The notes beneath the pieces were generated by a model, which was given only the letters and a program-made list of their open reading frames with translations, was not told the origin of the DNA and did no database searches. A DNA stretch of 64,000 nucleotides, taken from Treponema sp. GTDB taxonomy: Bacteria; Spirochaetota; Spirochaetia; Treponematales; Breznakiellaceae. The position numbers and the translations under genes are program-made. The stretch is from contig JAISBR010000085.1 in the NCBI GenBank assembly GCA_031266095.1, positions 53,282 through 117,281 of the forward strand, in the 5' to 3' direction. Of the stretch, positions 17,397 to 26,457 are shown one piece after another (the stretch's first letter is position 1; the number at the start of each line of letters is the position of its first letter).

Positions 17397-17630
17397 ATGG
17401 CCGACATTACTTTCGATATTGTCAAACATTTCGGCGTCATTTCCGAGGAAAAAGGCGGCTGGAAAAAAGAGCTGAACCTGGTCTCCTGGAACGGCAGAAC
17501 GCCCAAACTCGATGTTCGGGACTGGGCGCCGGGGCATGAAAAGATGGGGAAAGGCATTACCCTCACCGCAGAGGAAGCGGCCAGGCTTGAGGAACTGCTG
17601 GGATCCGCGCTGACAAAGCAGGAAACATAG
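17397..17630 (+). CDS. YdbC/PC4-like single-stranded DNA-binding protein
   Basis: 77 residues matching the YdbC branch of the PC4/p15 coactivator fold: GWKKELNLVSWNGRTPKLDV, RDWAPGHEKMGKGITLT. Family members bind single-stranded DNA as dimers. Divergent from glpK by 97 bp; ribosome site GAGGG four bases before the ATG. Confidence 0.9.
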   Translation: MADITFDIVKHFGVISEEKGGWKKELNLVSWNGRTPKLDVRDWAPGHEKMGKGITLTAEEAARLEELLGSALTKQET

Positions 17631-17714
17631 GTGAATTCGGCTCCTCCTCTTTTGCTTTGCCCTCTCGATCTCCTCTCAAGGTGAACCGCCAAAGTTCAAG
17701 AGACAGGAAGTACA

Positions 17715-17813
17715 ATGAACGATGGCAAGAGTCTGTCCCATGGCAGATGGGAATACAAGTATCATGAGGTATGGATACCGATTTCTTCATTAGGCGAAGT
17801 CAATATGGTTTAA
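17715..17813 (+). pseudogene. IS200/IS605 TnpA N-terminal scrap
   Basis: The 32 codons read MNDGKSLSHGRWEYKYHEVW followed by IP, which resembles the N-terminus of IS200 transposases (MN-x2-KSLSHTKW-x-CKYH). The frame ends within 40 bp of that motif and the HUH and Tyr motifs are absent. This is the only content noted in the 320-bp gap between ydbC and the Rrf2 gene. Confidence 0.7.
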
Positions 17814-17954
17814 TACCCCGCGGCTTACTGTGGGAAGGTTCATTTTCCGCTTGTGTTTTTTTCGGCTATACATTATAATTTTAGTCAAAAATGCGAACAG
17901 AGGCGCTTCCAAAACCACATTTTTGGAATTACCTTAAATACAGGAGGATTTCCG

Positions 17955-18398
17955 ATGAGAATTACCACTCGAGGACGTTACGCGCTCCGCGCCTCGCTGG
18001 CCCTGGCAAAACTGGGAAAAGACAACGACCTGGTCTCCATTCACAGTCTTTCGGAGGCGGAACAAATTTCCTCCGTATTTCTGGAACAGATATTTTTCAA
18101 ATTAAAAAAAGCCGGCATTGTGCAATCGGTCCGGGGACCCGGCGGCGGCTTTTCCTTTGCCCGGCCCTTGGATAGTCTCACCGTTAAGGATATACTTTAT
18201 GCTGCCGGGGAAGAACTTGAAGCCGGTCCCTGTGATAAACACTTTGAGGAATGTCAGAGGGCCACATCCTGTGTCAGCCATAAAGTATGGACGACGGTTT
18301 CAGAGTTAGTCAAAAATTATCTCGGCAGTCTTACCCTGGCCTCGCTGCTGGAAAACGCCGAGGATGAGGAAGTTCAGGTGAAACATGAAGCCTCTTAA
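17955..18398 (+). CDS. Rrf2-family transcriptional regulator
   Basis: 147 residues: winged helix with MRITTRGRYALRASLALAKL and the recognition segment SSVFLEQIFFKLKKAGIV, wing VRGPGGGFSFARP. A three-cysteine set (C-x5-C-x5-C in PCDKHFEECQRATSC) matches the Fe-S-binding position of IscR/NsrR-type members, so it probably senses iron-sulphur status or redox stress. AGGAGG precedes the ATG. The stop overlaps the next gene by 14 bp; no isc/suf genes are nearby. Confidence 0.9.
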   Translation: MRITTRGRYALRASLALAKLGKDNDLVSIHSLSEAEQISSVFLEQIFFKLKKAGIVQSVRGPGGGFSFARPLDSLTVKDILYAAGEELEAGPCDKHFEECQRATSCVSHKVWTTVSELVKNYLGSLTLASLLENAEDEEVQVKHEAS

Positions 18399-19893
18399 AG
18401 AAAAAGGCCCCCTGCCCGCCGGTATGCGTGAGCGTGAAGCCTATCGGAAAGTAACCGAGGCGCTTGTGCGGCGGCGTAGTGGCGCCACTGTGGCGGACAT
18501 TACCGCTGCTACCGCCTTGCCCCTCTCTCAGATACGGGAACTGCTCCCCATGGCTGCAGATGAATTCTCCGGCCGGCTGGAAGTTACCGAATCCGGGGAG
18601 ATCCGCTATTCCTTTCCCCGGGGCTTTGTCAGCCGTTACCGGGGTTTTAATGCGGCTCTGCGCCGTTTCTCTGCCAGGCTGCTGACCGGTCTGGGCAAAC
18701 TTGCCGCCTTGGCCTTCAAGGTCTGGATCATGCTCATGCTTATCGGTTACTTCGTGCTTTTCATGGCGATTGCCTTTGCCAGCCTCTTTATTTCCGTGGC
18801 GGTAAACTCCCGGGATTCCAGCAGCAGCCGGAGCGGGGGCCAGTACATCGGTCCGGGCATGTTTAACCTCATCTGGCGGCTCTGGTTCTATTCGGAACTG
18901 ACCCGTTCCCTGGACCGCCACTACGAGGCCGGACGCCGTCCCGGCCGGGAAAACAAACGTCCGCTGCACCGGGCGATATTTTCCTTTGTTTTCGGCGAGG
19001 AAGATCCGAATAAAAACTGGGCCGCTGTCGAGAAAAAAGCCCTCATCGCCTATATCCAGGTCCACAAGGGCGTCATCTCCCAGCCTGAGGTCATGGCCCT
19101 CACCGGCAAAGACAGCGTTGGCGCTGAGCAAGTGATCATGGCCTGCTGTGCCGAGTTTGGCGGCAGTCCCGAGGCCACCGCTGATGGCGTTCTGGTCTAC
19201 CGCTTTGACGAGCTTCTGCTGAGAGCCGATACCAGGGATCGTTCTTTCTCCGGCCTTTCCGCCCCTCTTCAGCGGCTCAAACGGTTTTCGGTCAACCCTA
19301 AAACTATGAATGTCTGGTTTGGACTCATCAACACGGTGAATCTCTTCTTTGGCTCTTACTTCCTTTATAACGCCTTCACCGCCGGAGTACTCGCCACTCA
19401 GGAACAGTTCAACGCCGCTTCCTACCTCTATGCCGTTGCCTACTATCTGTTTTCCAGGGTCATCACCCCTGCCCCTCATCTCTTGATTGGTCTGGGCCTG
19501 GGGCTCGTCCCTCTGGCCTTTTCCCTCTTCTTCTGGCTTATCCCCGCCCTCCGCCTGCTGTGGGAAAAAAAGGAAAACGAACAAAGCAAGCTGCGTAACC
19601 TCAGGCGGTTGGGCTTTAGCCGGATCTGGGAACATCCCCTGGAAGTGGAAAGTGGCGATATTAAGAGTGATGCGCCGGAGTGCCGTCCCAGAGACTTGGC
19701 CGCCGCTCAGGACCGGGTAATTAAGGAAATGGCCGCCTGGTCGGTTCCCGATGTGGAGATGAATCCGCGAGGCACTACGGTTTATTCATTTAAGGAACTG
19801 GAACGCGAAAAACAGGCCCTCGAAAAATACCGTTCCGACATAAGCGGTGAACAGTCTTCGCTGGGCAAAACCGTGTTTGACAGCGAGTCATAG
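18385..19893 (+). CDS. Conserved membrane protein of unknown function
   Basis: 502 residues, not recognised beyond a spirochaete-type hypothetical. Residues about 15-85 look like a winged helix (EAYRKVTEALVRRRSGATVA). A long hydrophobic segment spans about 101-140, and two or three further helices lie at about 316-395, with a charged helical C-terminus. Middle cytoplasmic part contains a second helix-turn-helix-like stretch (KALIAYIQVHKGVISQPEVM). Translationally coupled to the Rrf2 regulator, which suggests a joint role. Confidence 0.75.
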   Translation: MKPLKEKGPLPAGMREREAYRKVTEALVRRRSGATVADITAATALPLSQIRELLPMAADEFSGRLEVTESGEIRYSFPRGFVSRYRGFNAALRRFSARLLTGLGKLAALAFKVWIMLMLIGYFVLFMAIAFASLFISVAVNSRDSSSSRSGGQYIGPGMFNLIWRLWFYSELTRSLDRHYEAGRRPGRENKRPLHRAIFSFVFGEEDPNKNWAAVEKKALIAYIQVHKGVISQPEVMALTGKDSVGAEQVIMACCAEFGGSPEATADGVLVYRFDELLLRADTRDRSFSGLSAPLQRLKRFSVNPKTMNVWFGLINTVNLFFGSYFLYNAFTAGVLATQEQFNAASYLYAVAYYLFSRVITPAPHLLIGLGLGLVPLAFSLFFWLIPALRLLWEKKENEQSKLRNLRRLGFSRIWEHPLEVESGDIKSDAPECRPRDLAAAQDRVIKEMAAWSVPDVEMNPRGTTVYSFKELEREKQALEKYRSDISGEQSSLGKTVFDSES

Positions 19894-19908
19894 GCAGCCT
19901 GCGGAGGT

Positions 19909-20568
19909 TCATTCAACCTGTTTCGGCTTTATCCTCAGACTGAGGGTGTTTTTCTCGGTCTGCAGCACAATGACCAACTCCTCGGCGTCAAAGGGAATGG
20001 AGAAGAGGTATTCTTCCGTATTTTCAAGGCTGAAAAAGAGACGATGATAAAAAACGGGAAGGGCTTCGGCGCTTGAGCCAGAGTGGGCCGCCGGGGAGAC
20101 CGCTATGTCCACCGCGCCGGTATAAGACTCGCCGCGGAGGAAGAAAAGGCCGCCTTTTTCAACTGTTTTTTTCAGCGATATCATAAGCGCGCCGGCATAT
20201 TTTTCCGCCTGTATGGAGAGATCGTTACCTTCCAGGGAATAGGTATTGCTGGTGTACCCTAAAACCGAGAGGAAGAGAATCGTTACGCATATCAGCATTA
20301 TCGAACCAAACATCACCGCCCGCGGCCTGCTGCCGATAAGGGGACGCAGCAGGCTGAAACGGGGAGGAGGCTCGTCTTTGTACAGGTCCCTGACCCTCCG
20401 TGGCGCTTTTTCCAGCCGATGGTCACGGGAATAGTGGAAGTTAAGCTGCTCCCCGGTAACCTGTTCCCTGCTCAGCCTGTATCCGGCATTTGGCCGCCGG
20501 TTTTGAGGCGGGGCAACGCTTTCCGAAGGTGGAACGACCGAATCCGGTTTTTGCTGGTTTTCACTCAT
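19909..20568 (-). CDS. Single-pass membrane protein, unknown function
   Basis: 219 residues: a proline-rich basic cytoplasmic N-terminus of about 80 residues, one transmembrane helix (about 84-105, MFGSIMLICVTILFLSVLGY) and a beta-rich outside domain. No known domain recognised. The start overlaps the nnr stop by 8 bp, so it is the last gene of the lipoprotein-nnr-membrane protein operon. Confidence 0.75.
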   Translation of the reverse strand: MSENQQKPDSVVPPSESVAPPQNRRPNAGYRLSREQVTGEQLNFHYSRDHRLEKAPRRVRDLYKDEPPPRFSLLRPLIGSRPRAVMFGSIMLICVTILFLSVLGYTSNTYSLEGNDLSIQAEKYAGALMISLKKTVEKGGLFFLRGESYTGAVDIAVSPAAHSGSSAEALPVFYHRLFFSLENTEEYLFSIPFDAEELVIVLQTEKNTLSLRIKPKQVE

Positions 20569-22195
20569 GGCTGTTCCAGGAGGGGGCCAGCCAGGCTTTA
20601 CCCGCTATTGACGCCACCGCATCCGCCAGTTCGGCCGGATCAATAAACCGGCCGGCGACGGCCCTGGCCGCATCTATAAGCAGGGCGGCGGCGGCGCAGG
20701 CGGAGACGTAACCGTCAAAGGCGGCGTTTTCCTGCCTGACCGGGACCACGCGCTTTTGCCTTGCGGCAATGGCGGCGCATATACCGGCCAGCACATCGCC
20801 TGAGCCACCCGCCGCCAGCGCGGGACTCATGCCGTCAATTATCCCCAATCTGCCATCAGGAGCCGCCGCGTACAGTACATGACCCTTAAATAGTATATGC
20901 GCGTTTTTCTCTTTGGCGAAACGCCGCAATATCGGCGCAGGGTCTGCGAGCAATTCCTCTTTGGGAAGATCGGTATAGGCAGCGAATTCCCCGGCGTGAG
21001 GAGTAAAAATAGCGTTCCCGTGAAACCGCAGATCCTTCGCCAGGTAAATAGCGTCGGCGTCAAGGATGAGGGGAACGCCCTGTTCCTCAAGGGGTAGATA
21101 CTGTTTCAGCAGTCCGGCCCGATCCGGCCCTCTGCCCCAGCCCGGCCCCAGGAGCGCTGCATCCGGCTGCAAGCGGCCTTCACCGTCAAGGGCGCCGTCG
21201 GGTACGACCATAACGCCCGAAGCCTCCGGGGCAAGGATGGGATAGAGTGAATCGTCTACGATGAGTCTGATCAGTCCCGCCCCGGCGGCCTGAGCGCCCC
21301 GGGCCGCAAGCCTCGCCGCCCCCGCTGTTCCGGGCGCGCCGGCACGGATCTCCACCAGGCCCCGCTCGTATTTATACGTATTCTCCGATACCCTCGGAAT
21401 ACGCCCAGCCGCGCTTTGCCAGGAAAGAAGCTCGGCATCCCGGTATTTTTCGATAAGCGCCCGAGGAAAAATACCGCCTACCGAGAATATTTTCCCCGCC
21501 TGTGGCCGGAGCGTCGGTGTGTAAAGACAACGCTTTTGAGGTTCAATGGCCAGGGTAAGGTCCGCCCTGAGCACCGGCATATTAGACCGCCACTCGTCAC
21601 AAATGCCCGACGGCAGGTCGATGGAAACCACGAGGGGATGCCGGGCCGGTGGACAAGCATCCGCGCCGGCCTTTTCCCGAAGCCTGTTCAGCGCTTCCAC
21701 CATTTCCCGGAGTTTCCCCCGAAGAGGGCCCTGCAGGCCCGTACCAGCAATACCGTCGATGATAATATCCGCTTCGGAAAGCGGTGCCGCAAGGTTTTCC
21801 CCGTCCCAAACCGTTACGGGAACATGTAACTTTTGGATCGCCAGCACGGCCCCAGACAGGGGAGTCTCTTCCTCCTCAGCGGGAAGGCGGCTCATCAGCA
21901 CCAAAGCGGCGGCCGGATCAACATAGCCCCAGAGCAGCAGGGCGCGCAGCATGACCAGGGCGTCGGCGGCATTGTTGCCGCTCCCTGCCAGGACCGTAAC
22001 CGCCGGCGTACTTCCGGCGGCAAGACGTTCTCCTGCGGAAGGCCGGTCAAAAAGCCGGGGGAAGGCCCGGACAAACTCGGCGGCGCAGGTCCGGCCCGCA
22101 GCCTCTACCAGGGCAAAAGGATTAAGCCCCCACTGGGCGGCGGCTTCTCTATCCATGAAACGGACATTTTCGGCTAATACAAGAGCCTGACTCAC
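20561..22195 (-). CDS. nnr: Bifunctional NAD(P)H-hydrate epimerase/dehydratase
   Basis: Repairs hydrated NAD(P)H: the N-terminal YjeF_N domain (about 1-235) epimerises NAD(P)HX, and the C-terminal YjeF_C domain (about 255-540) dehydrates the S form using ADP or ATP. GSGNNAADALVML and DIIIDGIAGTGLQGPLRG mark the first half, and FTPHAGEF and GSGDVLAGICAAIA the second. The start is a GTG at 22193-22195 with GGAG seven bases upstream, overlapping the stop of the preceding gene (GTGA). 544 residues, normal for the fusion. Confidence 0.94.
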   Translation of the reverse strand: MSQALVLAENVRFMDREAAAQWGLNPFALVEAAGRTCAAEFVRAFPRLFDRPSAGERLAAGSTPAVTVLAGSGNNAADALVMLRALLLWGYVDPAAALVLMSRLPAEEEETPLSGAVLAIQKLHVPVTVWDGENLAAPLSEADIIIDGIAGTGLQGPLRGKLREMVEALNRLREKAGADACPPARHPLVVSIDLPSGICDEWRSNMPVLRADLTLAIEPQKRCLYTPTLRPQAGKIFSVGGIFPRALIEKYRDAELLSWQSAAGRIPRVSENTYKYERGLVEIRAGAPGTAGAARLAARGAQAAGAGLIRLIVDDSLYPILAPEASGVMVVPDGALDGEGRLQPDAALLGPGWGRGPDRAGLLKQYLPLEEQGVPLILDADAIYLAKDLRFHGNAIFTPHAGEFAAYTDLPKEELLADPAPILRRFAKEKNAHILFKGHVLYAAAPDGRLGIIDGMSPALAAGGSGDVLAGICAAIAARQKRVVPVRQENAAFDGYVSACAAAALLIDAARAVAGRFIDPAELADAVASIAGKAWLAPSWNSHE

Positions 22196-23394
22196 AGCAT
22201 TTCTCCGATAAATGTGTCCATCCGCCACCAAACCAGTTTGACCTTCTGGTCATCCACCAACAGGGCGGAAATGATCCTATCGGCGGAAAGGTAAAAATCG
22301 TTAAATTGCAGTTCCGAGTTATCCACATCGATAAAGCCCCGGTACTGCTCCTTTGACTTGGTATCTAAAAACAAAATGGAATAACCGGTCTCAACAGGAA
22401 AACTGAGAAAAACCTTCCCGCCACTGAGGACTCCCATCATGGTGTACAACATACGGGTGATAACAGTACGCCCGTTTTCATTAAGGGGGTATTCAAAGAG
22501 GGGAACTTCAAGGGAATCCAAATAAGAACCGTCCTCTATATTCAATACCCAGACGATCGAACTGTCCGGCTCGGTACCGGTACGGACATTGGTCGATTCG
22601 TCAAAAGTCTCCCGATAGTAATCCACCTTGATTAAAAGTCTTCTGCCGTCAGGCGCGGCCATTACGTTGTCCACCGAGGTAATTTCGGCGGGCCAGTCCG
22701 GCGGCGTGGGTATGGCGCTGTTTGTAAGCCGCACCAGGTTGAGCAGCGCTCCCGATGAGCTGTACCAGTAAATATGCCAGCCCAGAGGCGTGCGGCAAAC
22801 TACCGCGAGTTCATCCTGTATTGAGGTGTACAATCCCACTATCCGTGGAAAGGGGCTGCCCCCTATGCCCTCCTGTCCAAGGTATTCAATAAAACGGCCG
22901 TCCGCGTCAAAGTGAAGGATAATACCGTCCAGCAGCGCCTTACTCTCCGGATCAAAGCGGCGCTGTTCATAAGACAGCCGATCCCCGGCGAAAATGTGCT
23001 TGCGGGAATCCACCGCAATCTCTCCCGGCTCTCGCAGGGGATATGAAAAAGCCCAGCGGGTCACCTGGGTGCTGTCTTCAATATTGGTTTTCAGGCTCAT
23101 CGGTACGGGATTCGTTTCCTCATTGTAGATCATAAACAAGAGGTCCCCATAAGAATTGTAACGTACAATTTTCCCACTATTTCCGTCGGCGATATAAAAC
23201 AGCCCGTCCCGCATGACAAAATTAATACGCTTAATACCATTGTCCCCCTCAAGCTGATACATAGCTATCTGATCTTCCATCGGGCCGATATCAAGCGAGA
23301 AAAGATCTTCCCGCACTATGGAATCAATCTCAGACCCGGAACAGGCGCAGAAAACAAAGAAAATTACTGCAAAAAGCGGCCAGACACACTTCAT
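22192..23394 (-). CDS. Lipoprotein with beta-propeller-like repeats
   Basis: 400 residues: signal peptide MKCVWPLFAVIFFVFCACSG with a lipobox at the Cys, then repeated blades of the type FYIADGNSGKIVRYNSYGDL, HIFAGDRL, and ILHFDADGRFIEYLG, suggesting a six-bladed propeller. Resembles spirochaete-conserved lipoproteins of unknown role. The upstream open frame to 23517 crosses AT-rich promoter-like sequence and was rejected. A -10-like TACTGT lies directly upstream of the ATG. Confidence 0.75.
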   Translation of the reverse strand: MKCVWPLFAVIFFVFCACSGSEIDSIVREDLFSLDIGPMEDQIAMYQLEGDNGIKRINFVMRDGLFYIADGNSGKIVRYNSYGDLLFMIYNEETNPVPMSLKTNIEDSTQVTRWAFSYPLREPGEIAVDSRKHIFAGDRLSYEQRRFDPESKALLDGIILHFDADGRFIEYLGQEGIGGSPFPRIVGLYTSIQDELAVVCRTPLGWHIYWYSSSGALLNLVRLTNSAIPTPPDWPAEITSVDNVMAAPDGRRLLIKVDYYRETFDESTNVRTGTEPDSSIVWVLNIEDGSYLDSLEVPLFEYPLNENGRTVITRMLYTMMGVLSGGKVFLSFPVETGYSILFLDTKSKEQYRGFIDVDNSELQFNDFYLSADRIISALLVDDQKVKLVWWRMDTFIGEML

Positions 23395-23556
23395 ATATAC
23401 AGTATGGAAAAAACACGACAAACATGCAACATACCACTCCGGTGTTGAGTTATAGTTGAATCCTTTAATAGTGTCAGACAAATGATAGTGGTATTCCTCC
23501 CGCTGGGATACTACCATGTTCTGTATTCTCGATAAAGTTTTAAAAGTTACAGCCTA

Positions 23557-24195
23557 CTAGCGTCCGGTAAGCCTGCGCAGGGGATCCATGTCGAAACGGA
23601 GCAGGAAATAGAGCCAGCCAAAGCCAAAACCGGCCAAATGGGTAAAATGGGCTACCCCGCTGTTCATACCGGTAACGGAGAAGAAAAGCTCCAGAGCGGT
23701 AAAGCCCAGCACCATGACCGGAGCGCGCAAGGGCAGGATACCCCAAAGATAAATAATCGAGTCCGGAAAGAACACCGCATACGCAAGTTCCACCGCGAAC
23801 AGCGCGCCGGAGGCTCCCATGAGGATGACCGCGTCAGCACCGGTCAGGCAATACACCGTAAACGAAAACACACCCGCAAGGCTTCCGGTGACAAAGTAGA
23901 AAAGCAGAAATTCGCGGCTGCCCATCTGCCGCTCAACCTGGGTCCCGAAGATAAAGAGACCAAGCATATTAAAAAAAATGTGGCTAAATCCACCATGAAG
24001 AAACATATAAGAAACAAAAGTCCAGACCCACCCCTGTTTAACCATGTCCGGTATCATGGATAAATGCAGGATCAGAAATCTTCTGAATTCCCAGCCTGAA
24101 AACTGCGTCAGTATGAAAATGAGAACATTGATTCCGATAAGCCAGTACACTACGCCGTCATTCCGGTAGCGAAAAGGGTGTTTAATTATATTCAT
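23557..24195 (-). CDS. Rhomboid-family intramembrane serine protease
   Basis: 212 residues, six transmembrane helices. Catalytic Ser in GASGALFAVELAY (helix 4), catalytic His in VAHFTHLAGFGFGW (helix 6), and the conserved WR-like loop segment WTFVSYMFLHGGFSHIFFNM with the HxxxN motif. It should cleave membrane proteins inside the bilayer. It is downstream of dus on the same strand, with its own promoter and no leader. Confidence 0.93.
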   Translation of the reverse strand: MNIIKHPFRYRNDGVVYWLIGINVLIFILTQFSGWEFRRFLILHLSMIPDMVKQGWVWTFVSYMFLHGGFSHIFFNMLGLFIFGTQVERQMGSREFLLFYFVTGSLAGVFSFTVYCLTGADAVILMGASGALFAVELAYAVFFPDSIIYLWGILPLRAPVMVLGFTALELFFSVTGMNSGVAHFTHLAGFGFGWLYFLLRFDMDPLRRLTGR

Positions 24196-24201
24196 AGTCT
24201 A

Positions 24202-24230
24202 AGCATAGGGATTGCGGGAACGGAGGTCAA
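24202..24230 (-). promoter_or_regulatory. Promoter of the rhomboid gene
   Basis: TTGACC (24225-24230), 17-bp spacer, TATGCT (24202-24207). The seventh base after the -10 is 24195, the A of the ATG. No Shine-Dalgarno is present. Confidence 0.72.
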
Positions 24231-24232
24231 CC

Positions 24233-25276
24233 TTATGCGGCATGTTTCGCCACAATCCTCCGATACTCCGCGATAGTCTCCGCATGAACCAAATCGTTCC
24301 GCAGCGCGGCCCCTCCGGGCATTCCCGAGAGGCTCTGTCCACCGTCTTTGGCCGAGCCTCTCACTTTGGTATAGGCGCAGAACTGTTTGCGCATTTCAAG
24401 ACAAGCGGCGCGCTCGCCGATATCCGCGGCCAGCAGTTCCAGATGGCGGAAGGCGGCGTCAAGCCGGGCGGAAAAGGCCGCCGGTTCCCACGCGCCGTTT
24501 TCAAGGAACGAACGAGCGGCGGAAAAAATAAAGGGATTACCCATCGCGCCCCTCGCGAACATTACCGCGGCGCAGCCGGTTTCACGTAACATCCGCCCGG
24601 CATCCTCCGGAATAAAGAGATCGCCTGAACCGGTAACCGGAACCGGCAGCCGAGCGGCCAGATCCTCGATGTGAGACCAGTCACTTTTACCGCCGTAGGC
24701 CTGGCTTCTGGTCCGGGGGTGCAGGCTCACCATAGCCGCACCGGCTTCCACGGCAACACGGGCGCACTCGGCATAATTAATAGAGTCGTGGTCCCAGCCG
24801 GAGCGAATTTTGATCGTTACCGGCGCGTCCTCCAGATATTCACGGGAAGCCCGTACCGCCGCCTCTACCACTCGGCCCAGGCCGGCCGGATCTTTCATCA
24901 GGGCCGAACCCGCCCCATTTTTGACCACCTTGGGTACCGGACAGCCGCCGTTTATGTCCAGCGCGTCAGGCCGCAGGGGAGCCAACAGCGCCGCCACCTT
25001 GTAGACAACCGCCGGGTCCGCGCCGAAGAGCTGTATTGCATAGCGCCGCTCGTTTTTCGCACGGCTCACCGTACTTACGCCAGCCGGCGTCAATCCGTAA
25101 CGGCCGGGACTGCGGTACAAGGCTTCCGCGGAAACCAACTCGGTGAAGGTAAAATCCGCGCCCTGTTCAACACAGAGCGAACGGAAGGCCCGGTCGGAAT
25201 AACCCGCCACCGGCGCGAGAAAGAGATTACCTTTGAGTTCAAGGGAACCCAGCCTAACAGGGTGATATAGGCTCAT
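24233..25276 (-). CDS. dus: tRNA-dihydrouridine synthase
   Basis: FMN-dependent reduction of tRNA uridines. 347 residues: TIM barrel with APVAGYSDRAFR, catalytic Cys112 in NGGCPVPKVVKNGAGSALM, VTIKIRSGWD, LHPRTRSQAYGG and GSGDLF. Most like the DusB group. The ATG overlaps the tatD stop (ATGA). Confidence 0.93.
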   Translation of the reverse strand: MSLYHPVRLGSLELKGNLFLAPVAGYSDRAFRSLCVEQGADFTFTELVSAEALYRSPGRYGLTPAGVSTVSRAKNERRYAIQLFGADPAVVYKVAALLAPLRPDALDINGGCPVPKVVKNGAGSALMKDPAGLGRVVEAAVRASREYLEDAPVTIKIRSGWDHDSINYAECARVAVEAGAAMVSLHPRTRSQAYGGKSDWSHIEDLAARLPVPVTGSGDLFIPEDAGRMLRETGCAAVMFARGAMGNPFIFSAARSFLENGAWEPAAFSARLDAAFRHLELLAADIGERAACLEMRKQFCAYTKVRGSAKDGGQSLSGMPGGAALRNDLVHAETIAEYRRIVAKHAA

Positions 25277-26049
25277 TCATTCGGCAGCCCAAAAAACTTA
25301 TTCGAATTCTCCCAAAGCTGGGCCGCTAATTCTTCTTCTTTCATTTCCAGCATTTCCGCGAGAAAACGGGCGGTAAGGGGGAGATACTTGGGCATATTTC
25401 GCTTGCCCCGATGATCCGCGGGCACCATGAAGGGGCTCTCGGATTCGATAAGAATTCGGTCCACCGGCAGGACCGCGATGGTTTCGTGAAGATTCCGGGC
25501 ATTCCGGTAGGTAAGATTACCCGCAAATGAAAAATAGAGATTGAGCTCCAGGGCTTTTTCGGCGTAGGCCGCGTCCTCTGAATAACAGTGAAGTACCCCA
25601 CCCTTGGGAGGCAGCCGGTCCCGGAGTATGTCCAGCACGTCGTGGCCCGCATCCCGGTTGTGGATAACCACCGGCAGGTTGAGTTTGGCCGCCAAGTCAA
25701 GCTGGGTAATAAAAAGTTCTATCTGGGACTTTTTGTCCCCAAATTTACGATAATAGTCCAGGCCGATCTCCCCTATAGCAATCACCCGGGGGAGTTGGAC
25801 ACTCTGCTCTATGATCTGGACCCAGTCTTTACCGGGATTCTGCACTTCCGAGGGGCTGACCCCCACGGCGTGGTACACATTGGCGGCGGACTTGAGATTT
25901 TCATATACTTGCGTAAAATCATGAAGACTGTTACAAATCGAGATAATTCGGGAAACCGTGCTTTGCCGGGCTTCCTGTATTACAATCAGTTGCTCAATTG
26001 GGTCGTCAACAATAAGCCCTAAATGAGCGTGAGTATCAAAATACTGCAT
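25273..26049 (-). CDS. tatD: TatD-family metal-dependent deoxyribonuclease
   Basis: 258 residues. Metal ligands FDTHAHL, GEIGLDYYR, VIHNRDAGHD and HCYSED are present. The usual ETDSPYL near the C-terminus reads ESESPFM, so the conserved Asp is Glu. Family members have 3'-5' exonuclease and AP-endonuclease activity. Start at MQYFDTHAH; the frame is open for 42 more codons upstream but starts no known domain. Coupled to dus. Confidence 0.92.
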   Translation of the reverse strand: MQYFDTHAHLGLIVDDPIEQLIVIQEARQSTVSRIISICNSLHDFTQVYENLKSAANVYHAVGVSPSEVQNPGKDWVQIIEQSVQLPRVIAIGEIGLDYYRKFGDKKSQIELFITQLDLAAKLNLPVVIHNRDAGHDVLDILRDRLPPKGGVLHCYSEDAAYAEKALELNLYFSFAGNLTYRNARNLHETIAVLPVDRILIESESPFMVPADHRGKRNMPKYLPLTARFLAEMLEMKEEELAAQLWENSNKFFGLPNE

Positions 26050-26216
26050 GCTTAGTCCAAATGGTAATAAATCAGAACTTTCCAAACTGGATACTCTTAG
26101 TATAGTACAGTCCAATGGGGTAGTCAAGAAGTTTTTATAATCGAGGCAGGGCCAGCGCATTATAAAACCCCTCAAAAAAGAAAAAAGAGCCGGCAGGGAA
26201 GGCTTGGAGGGGAATA

Positions 26217-26276
26217 ATGGACATACGTACCAAACTCGCCCTGATCCCGACCTTCCGGATCGAAGGAACGTTTTAA
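26217..26276 (+). CDS. Possible 19-residue peptide ORF
   Basis: ATG at 26217 preceded by GGAGGGG at an ideal distance encodes 19 residues starting MDIRTKLALIP and ends at TAA. No family recognised. It may be a leader or the start of a decayed gene. In the same 280-bp gap (26176-26457) an imperfect inverted repeat (AATCCTC...GAGGATT) lies at about 26326-26366. Confidence 0.3.
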   Translation: MDIRTKLALIPTFRIEGTF

Positions 26277-26457
26277 GGACATATTCACGAAGGTACCGGC
26301 GCTGAGGATAGGGTATTTACGGGCCTAATCCTCCCGGGACTTTTACTTTTTGTCCGGGGAGAGGATTTCATCAGTGATGACGGGGTGTAAACTGAGAATT
26401 ACTGTTCGCAACATGGCATGGGTGTTTTTCGCTATCATTTTCCATGAGGCAACACGG

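Noticed and set aside
18331..19635. 434-codon minus-strand open frame
   Set aside because: Antisense to the membrane protein at 18385, which has a coupled start and hydrophobic helices; the reverse product has no features.
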